Assembly (NCBI GenBank): GCA_021414045.1
Contig: JAIOPF010000220.1
Span: 1 to 6,466 of the forward strand
DNA length: 6,466 bases
Origin: Deltaproteobacteria bacterium
GTDB taxonomy: Bacteria > UBA10199 > DSSB01
Direction: 5' to 3'
Part shown: in pieces, positions 1 through 5,932 of the stretch
Layout: each line of letters begins with the position of its first letter
Numbering within the stretch: position 1 is the stretch's first letter
Notes under the pieces: generated by a model
Seen by the model: the letters and a program-made list of their open reading frames with translations, nothing else
What the model was told of the DNA's origin: nothing
Database searches by the model: none
Translations under genes and position numbers: made by a program

Positions 1-276
1 GAAGGATCGGAGACCCTCGGCATCGATGAGGCCTACGCGCTAGGACAATCCATCCAAGAGTCCGAGCGCCTGCTGCCGCTGCTGGAAGGCCTCTTGCTCG
101 AATCCCACCAATACCTGACGCAAGGCCCCTCGCTCCCGCCGCGAAGTTTCGAGGTCCTGACCTTCGCGGAGAGAATCCTAGAATTCCGACGTGAATTGCG
201 GCAAAATGCCAATCCCAAGCTGCACCTGCCGCGCTTGCTGATGTTTTTCAAGGAACCTCTGGAAAGCCGATTATGA
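1..276 (+). CDS. holB: Probable DNA polymerase III subunit delta' (C-terminal end, 5' partial)
   Basis: The frame is open from base 1 to the TGA at 274-276 and gives 91 residues of a protein whose start lies outside the window. The stretch is helical and ends with an Arg-rich helix leading into NANPKLHLPRLLMFF (about residues 69-83). In DNA polymerase III delta' (HolB) proteins the C-terminal collar domain typically ends with a 'rNaNprLaLEaLLlrL'-like signature, and this matches well. Delta' is a clamp-loader subunit that helps load the beta sliding clamp during replication. The stop overlaps the metG start by ATGA (273-276), so the two genes are probably translationally coupled; holB close to metG is an order I recall from deltaproteobacterial chromosomes. 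The Walker-type ATPase region is not in view, so the assignment rests on the tail and the context. Another helical protein encoded before metG is possible. Confidence 0.65.
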   Translation, partial: EGSETLGIDEAYALGQSIQESERLLPLLEGLLLESHQYLTQGPSLPPRSFEVLTFAERILEFRRELRQNANPKLHLPRLLMFFKEPLESRL

Positions 277-1811
277 CCCGTTTTTACCTCACCACCGCCA
301 TTGACTACGTCAATTCCATCCCCCACCTGGGCACAGCCTATGAAAAGATCGGTGCCGATGCGCTAGCCCGATTCATGCGTCTCGAAGGCCGCGAAGTGCA
401 CTTTCAGATGGGCAACGACGAGCATTCGACGAACGTCTTGAAGGCCGCCAAGGAAAAGGGCCTGGAGCCAAAAATTTATTGCGACGAAATGCGCGGAAAA
501 TTCACCGAGATCTGGGGCAAGCTCGGAATCAGCTTCGATAACTTTATTCAGACCAGCGAGCCTCGCCATCACCAAGCGACGCAAAAGCTCTTCGAAGCCA
601 TCCTGAAAACCGGCGACATTTTCGAGGGACTCTACGAGGGTTGGTACTGCGAATCCTGCGAGGCCTTCTACACCGAGAAAGACCTGGTCGAAGGGCTCTG
701 CCCCCATCACAAGATCAAGCCGAAGTGGCTGAGCGAGAAGAATTTCTTCTTCAAGCTGTCGAAATACCAGCAGCCCCTGCTCGACTACATCGAGAAGCAC
801 CCCGAATTCATCCTGCCCGAGATCCGACGCAACGAGATCGTCAGCTTGATCAAGGGAGGATTGGACGACATCTCGGTCTCGCGTTCCGGTTTCGAGTGGG
901 GCATTCCCCTACCGAACGACGCCGGGCACGTGGTCTACGTCTGGTTCGACGCACTCATCAATTATCTCACGGCGGTGGGCTACGGCGACGATACCGCCCG
1001 TTTCGAAAAATGGTGGCCCGCCGACGTGCACGTCATCGGCAAGGACATCACGCGCTTCCATTGCGTCATTTGGCCGGCAATGCTGATGAGTGCGGGCCTG
1101 CCCTTGCCCCGCACGGTCTTCGGCCACGGCTTCGTGTATTTGAAGGGAGAGAAGATGAGCAAGAGCCTAGGCAACGTCGTGACTCCCCTGGACGTCGCCG
1201 ACGTCTATGGGCCGGACGCCCTGCGCTATTACTTGCTGCGGGGCTCCAGTTTCGGCGCCGACGGCAATTTCACCTGGGACGACTTCATCAAGCGCTACAA
1301 CGCCGACCTAGCCAACGACTTGGGCAACGTCCTCAACCGCTCGATGGGCATGGCGAAAAAATACTTCAACGGCTTCCTCGAAAAGGGAGAGACGGCGGAC
1401 GTCGACCAAGCCTTGGTGCTGCAAGCCGGCGAGACCGGAAAAAAAGTCCGCCACGCGATGGACTATACGCGGGGAGATCTCGAATACCATCAGGCCTTGC
1501 AAGCCATTTGGGACCTGATCGCGGCGGTGGACAAGTACATCGACACCAGTGCGCCCTGGACCTTGAAGAAAGAAGGAAAGGAAAACCGACTCAAGCAAGT
1601 TCTTTTCAACGTCTTCAATTGCCTGCGATTGATCGGCCTGTGGATCGCGCCCTTCATGCCCACGACCAGCCAGAAGATCTACGGGCAGCTGCAAATCCCC
1701 TATCCCAAGAACTTCGCGGAAGGCGCGCCCTGGACGGCCATGCCCGAGGGCCATCAGCTAGGCGAGGCCTCGCCCCTGTTTCCCCGCATTGAAATGGAAG
1801 CGAAAGAATAG
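273..1811 (+). CDS. metG: Methionine--tRNA ligase, short single-zinc-knuckle form
   Basis: This 512-aa class Ia aminoacyl-tRNA synthetase charges tRNA-Met (initiator and elongator) with methionine in the cytoplasm using ATP. The Rossmann-fold catalytic domain begins at the N-terminus. The HIGH-type signature is HLGT at residues 18-21, with Thr in place of the usual final His. The MGNDEHS segment follows at about 46-52. A zinc knuckle is visible as C126-x2-C129 with C143-x2-H146, and KMSKS is intact at 294-298 within GEKMSKSLGN. The remainder is the helical anticodon-binding domain (conserved APWTLKK near residues 428-434). There is no C-terminal EMAP/Trbp111-like tRNA-binding domain, so this is the roughly 510-aa short form rather than the roughly 670-aa E. 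coli type. The ATG start is set by the ATGA overlap with the upstream gene and by a GGAAAG Shine-Dalgarno-like site 6 nt before it. The stop lies 4 nt from the stop of the convergent gene. Confidence 0.97.
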   Translation: MTRFYLTTAIDYVNSIPHLGTAYEKIGADALARFMRLEGREVHFQMGNDEHSTNVLKAAKEKGLEPKIYCDEMRGKFTEIWGKLGISFDNFIQTSEPRHHQATQKLFEAILKTGDIFEGLYEGWYCESCEAFYTEKDLVEGLCPHHKIKPKWLSEKNFFFKLSKYQQPLLDYIEKHPEFILPEIRRNEIVSLIKGGLDDISVSRSGFEWGIPLPNDAGHVVYVWFDALINYLTAVGYGDDTARFEKWWPADVHVIGKDITRFHCVIWPAMLMSAGLPLPRTVFGHGFVYLKGEKMSKSLGNVVTPLDVADVYGPDALRYYLLRGSSFGADGNFTWDDFIKRYNADLANDLGNVLNRSMGMAKKYFNGFLEKGETADVDQALVLQAGETGKKVRHAMDYTRGDLEYHQALQAIWDLIAAVDKYIDTSAPWTLKKEGKENRLKQVLFNVFNCLRLIGLWIAPFMPTTSQKIYGQLQIPYPKNFAEGAPWTAMPEGHQLGEASPLFPRIEMEAKE

Positions 1812-1815
1812 CGGA

Positions 1816-2433
1816 TTATTTCCCGAAACCGTAGCGCTGCACCGGGGCATCTCCGGTGGAATCGACCACGTCAATCATGTGGCCGGACTGCTGCTCCCAC
1901 TTCTGCAGCGCCTTCTCGAGAATCGGCTGGTTCAGCGACCAGAGCTCCTGCTCTTCGCCCTCGAGGACCACGGTTGAAAAGAGATGGTAGCTGATCGAAA
2001 AATTTTGGAAACCCGTCTCATCAGGCCCGCCCCAGACGATGAAGCTGCAGGGCTCCTGGATTTGCAAACGCACCGGATTGTCGGTCTGGAAGGAGGTGCG
2101 CAAAAACCCCACGATATTCAGGTTCAAGCGGAAGGTCCAGAGGGGTTCCTTGAGGTTTTTCATGACCAGCATGAGCTCGTCCAAGAAAGTCTGCTGGTCG
2201 AGTCCGGTCTTCTGGACGTGTTGGGTGGCGTCGTAGGTGATGATTTCCATCGAGTCGGGCATGACCAAGCCGAAAAAAGCCCGCAAAAAATTGAAGACCT
2301 GCTCGAAGAACCAAACGTTGGTTTCTTCGGGGCTCAGCGCGGTGAAATTCATGTTGGAGTTGTAGCCCCAGGCCCCCACCACCTGATTGCGCTCCCAACT
2401 TGTCTCGAGAAATTCGTCGAAGTTCTTCAGCAT
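1816..2433 (-). CDS. Hypothetical protein, 205 aa, aromatic-rich, unrecognised
   Basis: This is an open frame with GC-rich third positions on the minus strand, consistent with real coding; the long open frames on the opposite strand look like shadows. I do not recognise the family. The protein is probably cytosolic: I see no signal peptide and no convincing membrane segment. It is rich in Trp, Phe and Tyr, with WERNQVVGAWGYNS near the N-terminus, a hydrophobic FFEQVFNFLRAFFGLVMP stretch around residues 43-60, and a beta-strand-like middle (RLQIQEPCSFIVWGG, about 122-136). I take the ATG at 2433 as the start. A TTG 21 nt upstream at 2454 would add seven residues, but its only purine-rich tract (AGGGG) is 3 nt away, which is too close. 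It could be the last gene of an operon with the two minus-strand genes upstream, 100 nt after the 158-aa gene. Function unknown. Confidence 0.75.
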   Translation of the reverse strand: MLKNFDEFLETSWERNQVVGAWGYNSNMNFTALSPEETNVWFFEQVFNFLRAFFGLVMPDSMEIITYDATQHVQKTGLDQQTFLDELMLVMKNLKEPLWTFRLNLNIVGFLRTSFQTDNPVRLQIQEPCSFIVWGGPDETGFQNFSISYHLFSTVVLEGEEQELWSLNQPILEKALQKWEQQSGHMIDVVDSTGDAPVQRYGFGK

Positions 2434-2533
2434 AAGTAGCGAATACTTTAGCAAAAACCCCTAGAGAGGCACAGCGCCAAATTCACCCCGTCCGCGTCCC
2501 AAAAGGAAAAGGCCGCTCCTTGGAAAGCCTCCT

Positions 2534-3010
2534 TCAAAAATTCCAAATTTCACGCCAAGGCCCTTGCTGGATCGAGCTCTGGAGTCTTTGGAGAGTCTCT
2601 CGAAGGCCCTCAAGGTCCGAGAATTCGATTTGAAGCTGAAAGGTCTTTCCCTCGAAGTTTTGCGGGGCTTTCAGGCGAGCCTCCGCGGGCAGGCCTAACC
2701 GTTTCACCAGATCGTCGAAGCCGGCTTCGTGGGCCACGCGGTAGGGGTGTAGCCTTGCCTGTAAGGCGTTTCGCAGACGGCGGGCGATCTCTTTGGGTTG
2801 CATTTCCTCGGCTTCGACCCGACTCCACTCGGAGCTTAGAATTGCGGCCGCGCTGCAATTTTCGCGTTTATGAAGGTCCTCGAGATCTTCGAGGATTTGC
2901 AGGGCCAAATTATCTCCGACGGGATTTTGCCCCAGCCAAACCAGGAGAAATTCGGCATCGTCGGGAGAAAATCGGTCTAGGCGCCTTCGAACGGGTGAAT
3001 TATTGGACAT
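2534..3010 (-). CDS. Hypothetical protein, 158 aa, with ParB-C-terminus-like tail
   Basis: I do not recognise this gene as a named family. It is charged and largely helical and is predicted cytosolic. The N-terminal half has an acidic helix (about residues 36-48, ILEDLEDLHKRE). The middle is basic (KEIARRLRNALQARLHPYR, about 73-91). The C-terminal 45 residues have the pattern 'short helix, FEGKTFQLQIEFSDLEGLRETLQRLQ', a beta-hairpin followed by a helix. This resembles the C-terminal dimerisation segment of ParB proteins (GKG..i.I.f.s.eeLeri.elL). The resemblance is by eye only and there is no ParB CTPase or helix-turn-helix region, so function is not assigned. The ATG at 3010 is preceded by GAAAGG only 3 nt away, a weak ribosome site that also lies in a small hairpin (3013-3036). 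The gene follows the 37-aa membrane protein gene by 48 nt. Confidence 0.72.
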   Translation of the reverse strand: MSNNSPVRRRLDRFSPDDAEFLLVWLGQNPVGDNLALQILEDLEDLHKRENCSAAAILSSEWSRVEAEEMQPKEIARRLRNALQARLHPYRVAHEAGFDDLVKRLGLPAEARLKAPQNFEGKTFQLQIEFSDLEGLRETLQRLQSSIQQGPWREIWNF

Positions 3011-3012
3011 GG

Positions 3013-3036
3013 GCCTTTCATAAAAAAAAGAAAGGC
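3013..3036 (-). promoter_or_regulatory. Small hairpin over the possible ribosome site of the 158-aa gene
   Basis: GCCTTTC (3013-3019) and GAAAGGC (3030-3036) form a 7-bp perfect inverted repeat with a 10-nt A-rich loop (T-rich when read on the minus strand). On the minus strand one arm, GAAAGGC, ends 2 nt before the ATG at 3010 and contains the only purine-rich ribosome-site candidate. The structure could reduce translation of the 158-aa gene or act as a weak attenuator between the two genes. Stability is modest, and the assignment is an inference from position. Confidence 0.25.
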
Positions 3037-3058
3037 GGAAGAAAAGCCAGTTTCGAGA

Positions 3059-3172
3059 TTACAGCGAATAGAGCGTTTTTTGCAGGCGTTTCATTTCCTG
3101 CTTTTCGCGTTTACGGATGGAATCGGAAAACAGGTACAAACCAACGGCGGCCACTAAGGCGATGCTGAGCAT
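3059..3172 (-). CDS. Small single-pass membrane protein, 37 aa
   Basis: This short open frame reads MLSIALVAAVGLYLF (residues 1-15), a single hydrophobic helix, followed by a highly charged tail SDSIRKREKQEMKRLQKTLYSL (16-37) that is basic and likely to form a cytoplasmic amphipathic or coiled helix. The positive charge after the helix predicts a periplasmic N-terminus and cytoplasmic C-terminus. The start is well supported: AGGGAG lies about 8 nt upstream of the ATG, and an in-frame TAG 15 nt upstream rules out a longer product. In size and layout it recalls small respiratory-complex subunits such as CcoQ/FixQ, but I see no diagnostic motif and no oxidase genes nearby, so no function is claimed. 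It would be the first gene of the minus-strand group ending at 1816. Confidence 0.6.
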   Translation of the reverse strand: MLSIALVAAVGLYLFSDSIRKREKQEMKRLQKTLYSL

Positions 3173-3218
3173 GAATGAGACTCCCTAAGCTACCCACGGT
3201 GATACCCCTTCCTCAACC

Positions 3219-3247
3219 ATTTAAGTTATCGTCAAGAACCACGGTAA
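3219..3247 (-). promoter_or_regulatory. Candidate sigma-70-like promoter for the minus-strand group
   Basis: Read on the minus strand, TTACCG (3247-3242) and TTAAAT (3224-3219) are separated by 17 nt; each matches the -35 or -10 consensus at four of six positions. Transcription would begin near 3212, leaving a leader of about 40 nt before the ATG at 3172. It sits in the only non-coding stretch upstream of this group. A prediction by eye, low certainty. Confidence 0.25.
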
Positions 3248-3278
3248 GTTGCGTACAGAAACAGCCCTGAATAATGGA

Positions 3279-3307
3279 TTGACAGCGGAAGACCAAACCC
3301 CTAATCG
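3279..3307 (+). promoter_or_regulatory. Candidate tadA promoter with a perfect -35 box
   Basis: TTGACA at 3279-3284 is a perfect sigma-70 -35 hexamer. Seventeen nt later lies TAATCG (3302-3307), a poor -10. Transcription would begin about 20 nt before the TTG start at 3334. The position is right for a tadA promoter, but the weak -10 means the match may be chance. Confidence 0.28.
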
Positions 3308-3333
3308 GGGGCAGGCCGTTGCGGGAGAAGTCC

Positions 3334-3807
3334 TTGGAAAGTCCCGAAAAATTCATGAAAAGCGCCTTATCCTTGGCCCGCCGAGCCGAGGCCAAGGGCG
3401 AGGTTCCCATCGGGGCCCTAGTGGTAACGGAAGGCAAGATCGTCGGCCGCGGCTACAACCTTCGCGAGACACGTCATCGCCCCACCGCCCATGCCGAGCT
3501 TTTGGCCATCGAATCGGCCGCTCGCAAATTGGGACGCTGGAGACTGGAAAACAGCGTGCTTTACGTGACGCTGGAACCCTGTTTGATGTGTTGGGGAGCC
3601 ATCGTATTGGCCCGAATCCCCAAGGTGATTTTCGGAGCGAAGGACCCCAAAGCCGGCGTCTGCGGCTCGATCCTATCGCTCCACGAAGAGCACCGCTTCA
3701 ACCACCACCCGAAGGTCAGCGGCGGGCTGATGGACGCCGCCTGCGGAAAAATTTTAAGCGACTTCTTTAAGAGATTGAGGAAAGAAAAGAAGCAGGGTAA
3801 AAAATAG
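3334..3807 (+). CDS. tadA: tRNA-specific adenosine deaminase (A34 to inosine)
   Basis: This 157-aa zinc-dependent cytidine-deaminase-fold enzyme deaminates the wobble adenosine (A34) of tRNA-Arg(ACG) to inosine so that it can read CGU, CGC and CGA. It is normally essential and acts as a homodimer in the cytoplasm. The catalytic HAE is at residues 53-55 (zinc ligand H53, proton shuttle E55), and PCLMC supplies zinc ligands C83 and C86. The flanking GEVPIGALVV, NLRETRH and YVTLEPC segments match bacterial TadA closely. The residue after the second Cys is Trp (CWGA) where Ala is common. I choose the TTG at 3334: GGGAG lies 6 nt before it, and the resulting N-terminus matches the length of Bacillus TadA. 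Alternatives are a TTG at 3319 (+5 residues) and an ATG at 3355 (-7). The Lys-rich C-terminus ends just before the tRNA-Ser region. Confidence in the family is high; confidence in the start is moderate. Confidence 0.95.
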   Translation: MESPEKFMKSALSLARRAEAKGEVPIGALVVTEGKIVGRGYNLRETRHRPTAHAELLAIESAARKLGRWRLENSVLYVTLEPCLMCWGAIVLARIPKVIFGAKDPKAGVCGSILSLHEEHRFNHHPKVSGGLMDAACGKILSDFFKRLRKEKKQGKK

Positions 3808-3815
3808 AATTTCCC

Positions 3816-3840
3816 AAAAACCCCCAGCGACGCGCGGGGG
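3816..3840 (-). terminator. GC-rich hairpin with T-tract on the minus strand
   Basis: CCCCC (3821-3825) pairs with GGGGG (3836-3840), and GCG (3827-3829) with CGC (3833-3835), around an ACG loop and one bulged A. Read on the minus strand the hairpin is followed directly by TTTTT (3820-3816), the layout of an intrinsic terminator. In the plus direction it lies 13 nt after the tadA stop but has no T-tract there. It also forms the first part of the repeated tRNA leader, so it may be a leader structure rather than a terminator. Confidence 0.35.
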
Positions 3841-3928
3841 AACCCCACCCTAACCGATGGGGGAGAGGGGGGAGGCGGAACCGCCCCCCGAGCTTTAGCG
3901 AGGTCCGGCTTTGCCGGGCCGAGTGAAT
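3819..3928 (+). repeat. Leader repeat, copy 1 (upstream of tRNA-Ser GGA)
   Basis: This GC-rich stretch of about 110 nt between tadA and the first tRNA-Ser shares blocks, in the same order, with the stretch before the second tRNA-Ser: AACCCCCAGCGA, CGATGGGGG, GGGGGAGG, CCGCCCCC, GCTTTAGC, CCGG...CCGGGC and GAATGGAGAGG. Likely folds are CCCCCA (3821-3826) with TGGGGG (3858-3863), a G-run/C-run hairpin at 3869-3889 with a GAAC loop, and CCGGC-TTT-GCCGG at 3905-3917. I see no open frame with a ribosome site in it. It could be a tRNA transcript leader, a processing signal or an intergenic repeat family. Confidence 0.7.
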
Positions 3929-4016
<88 letters not shown>

Positions 4017-4027
4017 AGTATAAAATG

Positions 4028-4137
4028 AACCCCCAGCGAAGCGCAGGGAACACTGTCTAGCGATGGGGGTTGAAGGGGGAGGATGCAATCCGCCCCCTGG
4101 GCTTTAGCCCGGCCGGACTTGCTCCGGGCGGGCGAAT
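4028..4137 (+). repeat. Leader repeat, copy 2 (upstream of tRNA-Ser CGA)
   Basis: This is the second, diverged copy of the tRNA leader, offset by exactly 209 nt from copy 1, the same offset as the two tRNA genes. CCCCCA (4030-4035) can pair with TGGGGG (4064-4069) as in copy 1. A G-run/C-run hairpin at 4075-4097 is kept with a different loop. GGGC-TTTA-GCCC (4099-4110) forms a stem that is mostly lost in copy 1. CCGGA-CTTGC-TCCGG (4113-4127) replaces CCGGC-TTT-GCCGG, with the fifth pair changed from C-G to A-T on both sides. Structure seems better preserved than sequence. Confidence 0.7.
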
Positions 4138-4227
<90 letters not shown>

Positions 4228-4267
4228 TTTTTCCCCAAATTTTCCTCCACAACCAGGGGCCTCTACG

Positions 4268-4294
4268 GCCGAGAATAGCCCGTCCGGGCTCGGA
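4268..4294 (+). promoter_or_regulatory. Hairpin in the leader of the 314-aa gene
   Basis: CCGA...GCCC pairs with GGGC-TCGG around a GTCC tetraloop, with a five-base bulge on the left side. It sits about 10 nt before the ribosome site (AGGGGG, 4299-4304) of the gene starting at 4311. It could be a 5' UTR structure or a weak terminator for the preceding tRNA transcript, though no T-tract follows it. Function is inferred only from position. Confidence 0.25.
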
Positions 4295-4310
4295 CATAAG
4301 GGGGCTACCC

Positions 4311-5255
4311 ATGACACCGCCTATCGGACCTCGTCCGGCGCAACCCGTTCAAAGAGACGAATCAAAGCTTCCTGGTGCGCCCCAAAAGCCGGCGGAGAAA
4401 TCTCCCGTTGCTATAGCGCTTCCCCCCTCTATCCCCTCGGCCCAAAACGGCGCAGCCTTCCCCTCTTGGTATCGCCGATTTTCGCATTCCACTTATTGGG
4501 CGAATGCCTCTTTCGCTCCCGAACCCGGACGCGTCACAACCGGCTTCGAGGGGCATCCCCTGCAGCGCGCCTGGCAGGCCGAGCAAATCCTCAAAAGTTT
4601 CGAAAAATGGCCTCCACCCGAAGGCCAAGTCTACGTCGTCCAAATCGATCAGGACAGCCCGCCCCCGCCGCCACCCCGTCCCGGCACCCCGGGATTGTCC
4701 GGGAATTTTCTTTCCCAATCCGAGAACTGGAGAAAGTCCGTGGCGGGGCTGCAGCGCTTCGTGACTTCCTACACGGGACAAACGGTCGTGTTTCAGGCAC
4801 GGCGAGTGATGGGAAAGTTAGAGCTGGTGGAATTGAATATCGGAGGGCCTTTCAAGTCGGCGTCCCACACCAGCCAGATCCAACGCGACTGGCAGGCCAG
4901 CTGCAATGGCAACATCTGCGGATTGGCTTGGTTGCGCGGGGGAATGTATCCCTACGAGGCGGGCACTTCGGGCGTTTTCAATCCGGTGCAGGATTCTCTG
5001 ATGGAGGTCGCTCGGGATCTTAACGGGGACGGTTCCATCGACCGCGACGAATCCATCCGTTCTTCCCGCGCCCACGGCTTCGCGATACAGATTCATGCGG
5101 GGTTTCCCGGCAGCCCGCGAAGCGTGGGCTGCCAAACCTTCCCGCCCGCGGATTTCGCGAGCCTGCAAAGGACTGTCGCGGCCACGAAGGCCAAAACTTT
5201 CTTCTACGTCCTGGTGCGCCGACCCAATGAGACGACGGGCCCGCATCCTTGGTAG
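4311..5255 (+). CDS. Hypothetical protein with EF-hand loop and C-terminal SxGC motif (putative YkuD-like enzyme)
   Basis: This 314-aa protein starts at the ATG at 4311, preceded by AGGGGG at 6 nt. The open frame continues upstream through the tRNA gene, but that part is not coding. Residues 1-48 are Pro/Ala/Gln-rich and look disordered, with no evident signal peptide or membrane helix. A second proline run (PPPPPPRPGTPG) lies at 117-128. CNGNIC at 198-203 is a possible disulfide or metal pair. DLNGDGSIDRDE at 236-247 is a perfect EF-hand loop (D, N, D, S, D, E at positions 1, 3, 5, 7, 9, 12). It is followed by AIQIHAGFPG (258-267) and SVGCQTF (271-277), giving His262 and Cys274 in an H...SxGC arrangement. 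This resembles the catalytic His/Cys motif of L,D-transpeptidase (YkuD) domains and of uncharacterised 'RDxNxDGxID...IH...SAGCQ' proteins I recall from phages and bacteria. A role in peptidoglycan or peptide-bond chemistry is inferred. Family unconfirmed. Confidence 0.72.
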   Translation: MTPPIGPRPAQPVQRDESKLPGAPQKPAEKSPVAIALPPSIPSAQNGAAFPSWYRRFSHSTYWANASFAPEPGRVTTGFEGHPLQRAWQAEQILKSFEKWPPPEGQVYVVQIDQDSPPPPPPRPGTPGLSGNFLSQSENWRKSVAGLQRFVTSYTGQTVVFQARRVMGKLELVELNIGGPFKSASHTSQIQRDWQASCNGNICGLAWLRGGMYPYEAGTSGVFNPVQDSLMEVARDLNGDGSIDRDESIRSSRAHGFAIQIHAGFPGSPRSVGCQTFPPADFASLQRTVAATKAKTFFYVLVRRPNETTGPHPW

Positions 5256-5258
5256 GGA

Positions 5259-5795
5259 TTATTTGCCGTATTTTTCGAGCAGACTGACCAAGTCGTCGGC
5301 GTGCTCTTCTTCCATGGCGAGAATGCCTTCGAGCATGCGCCGCGTCGTCGAATCATCGTTGCCGAGGTAGGCGATCATCTCGCGGTAGCTGTCGATGGCG
5401 ATGCGTTCGGCGATTAAATCTTCCTTGATCATATCGACCAAGGAATCACCCTCGACGTATTCCGCATGGCTGCGGGTGAGCATGCCTTCGGGAGAGAAAT
5501 TCGGCTCACCGCCCAACTGAACGATGCGCGCCGCGATTTGATCGGCGTGACCTTGCTCCTCGACGGCATGCTGCATGAACTCGGCCGCGACGGATTGAGC
5601 GTTGATCCCCGAGGCCATGTAGTGATGCCTTCGGTAGCGCAGCACGCAGACGATCTCGGTCGCCAGGGCCTCGTTCAGGATTTTCACGACGAGTTTGCGG
5701 TCCGCGCGGTAGCCGGGCGTCACGGCTCCCTCGGCAATATGCTCGCGGGCGCGTTTTCGTAGGGTTTTAATGTCGGTCAGAAAGTTCTTTGCCAT
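5259..5795 (-). CDS. Bacterioferritin-like di-iron protein
   Basis: This 178-aa ferritin-superfamily protein forms a four-helix bundle that oxidises Fe(II) and probably stores iron as a cytoplasmic cage. Ligands match bacterioferritin spacing: E47, E80-x2-H83, E130 and E162-x2-H165, with 33, 3 and 32 residues between corresponding positions. It has an N-terminal extension of about 29 residues relative to E. coli Bfr and about seven extra residues between helices B and C. The position of the haem ligand Met52 is Gln81, so haem binding in the usual way is not expected. I choose the ATG at 5795 because GGAG lies 9 nt upstream; an in-frame ATG at 5810 would add five residues but has GGAAG directly against it. 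The stop is 3 nt from the stop of the convergent 314-aa gene. It may be a Bfr paralogue or a Dps-like ferritin. No clear Fur box is visible upstream. Confidence 0.88.
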   Translation of the reverse strand: MAKNFLTDIKTLRKRAREHIAEGAVTPGYRADRKLVVKILNEALATEIVCVLRYRRHHYMASGINAQSVAAEFMQHAVEEQGHADQIAARIVQLGGEPNFSPEGMLTRSHAEYVEGDSLVDMIKEDLIAERIAIDSYREMIAYLGNDDSTTRRMLEGILAMEEEHADDLVSLLEKYGK

Positions 5796-5932
5796 ACCGA
5801 GGTTCTCCATCTTCCATTCATTGGTTTGATTCGCGAAATCCTATTACCCGCTTCGGCTTCCGCGATTTTGATCAAGACAAAGTGTCGGGCAAGGGCACCA
5901 GGAATTCAACCTTTTTCGGGTACCAAGACAAA

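Noticed and set aside
641..1792. A 383-aa open frame inside metG
   Set aside because: It is an Arg-rich alternative frame of a certain metG, a normal effect of GC-rich codons.
1984..2439. A 151-aa plus-strand open frame opposite the 205-aa gene
   Set aside because: The minus frame spans the whole interval, has coding-like third positions and fits the operon direction; the plus frame is its shadow.
2498..2533. Possible terminator after the 158-aa gene on the minus strand
   Set aside because: The stem needs G-T pairs and the T-tract is broken, so it is too weak to call.
2755..3168. A 137-aa plus-strand open frame across the 158-aa and 37-aa genes
   Set aside because: It crosses two minus-strand genes, has Arg/Phe-biased composition and no ribosome site.
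5873..5932. Direct repeat CAAGACAAA upstream of the bacterioferritin gene
   Set aside because: Two 8-9-nt copies 51 nt apart with no matching promoter layout; likely chance.
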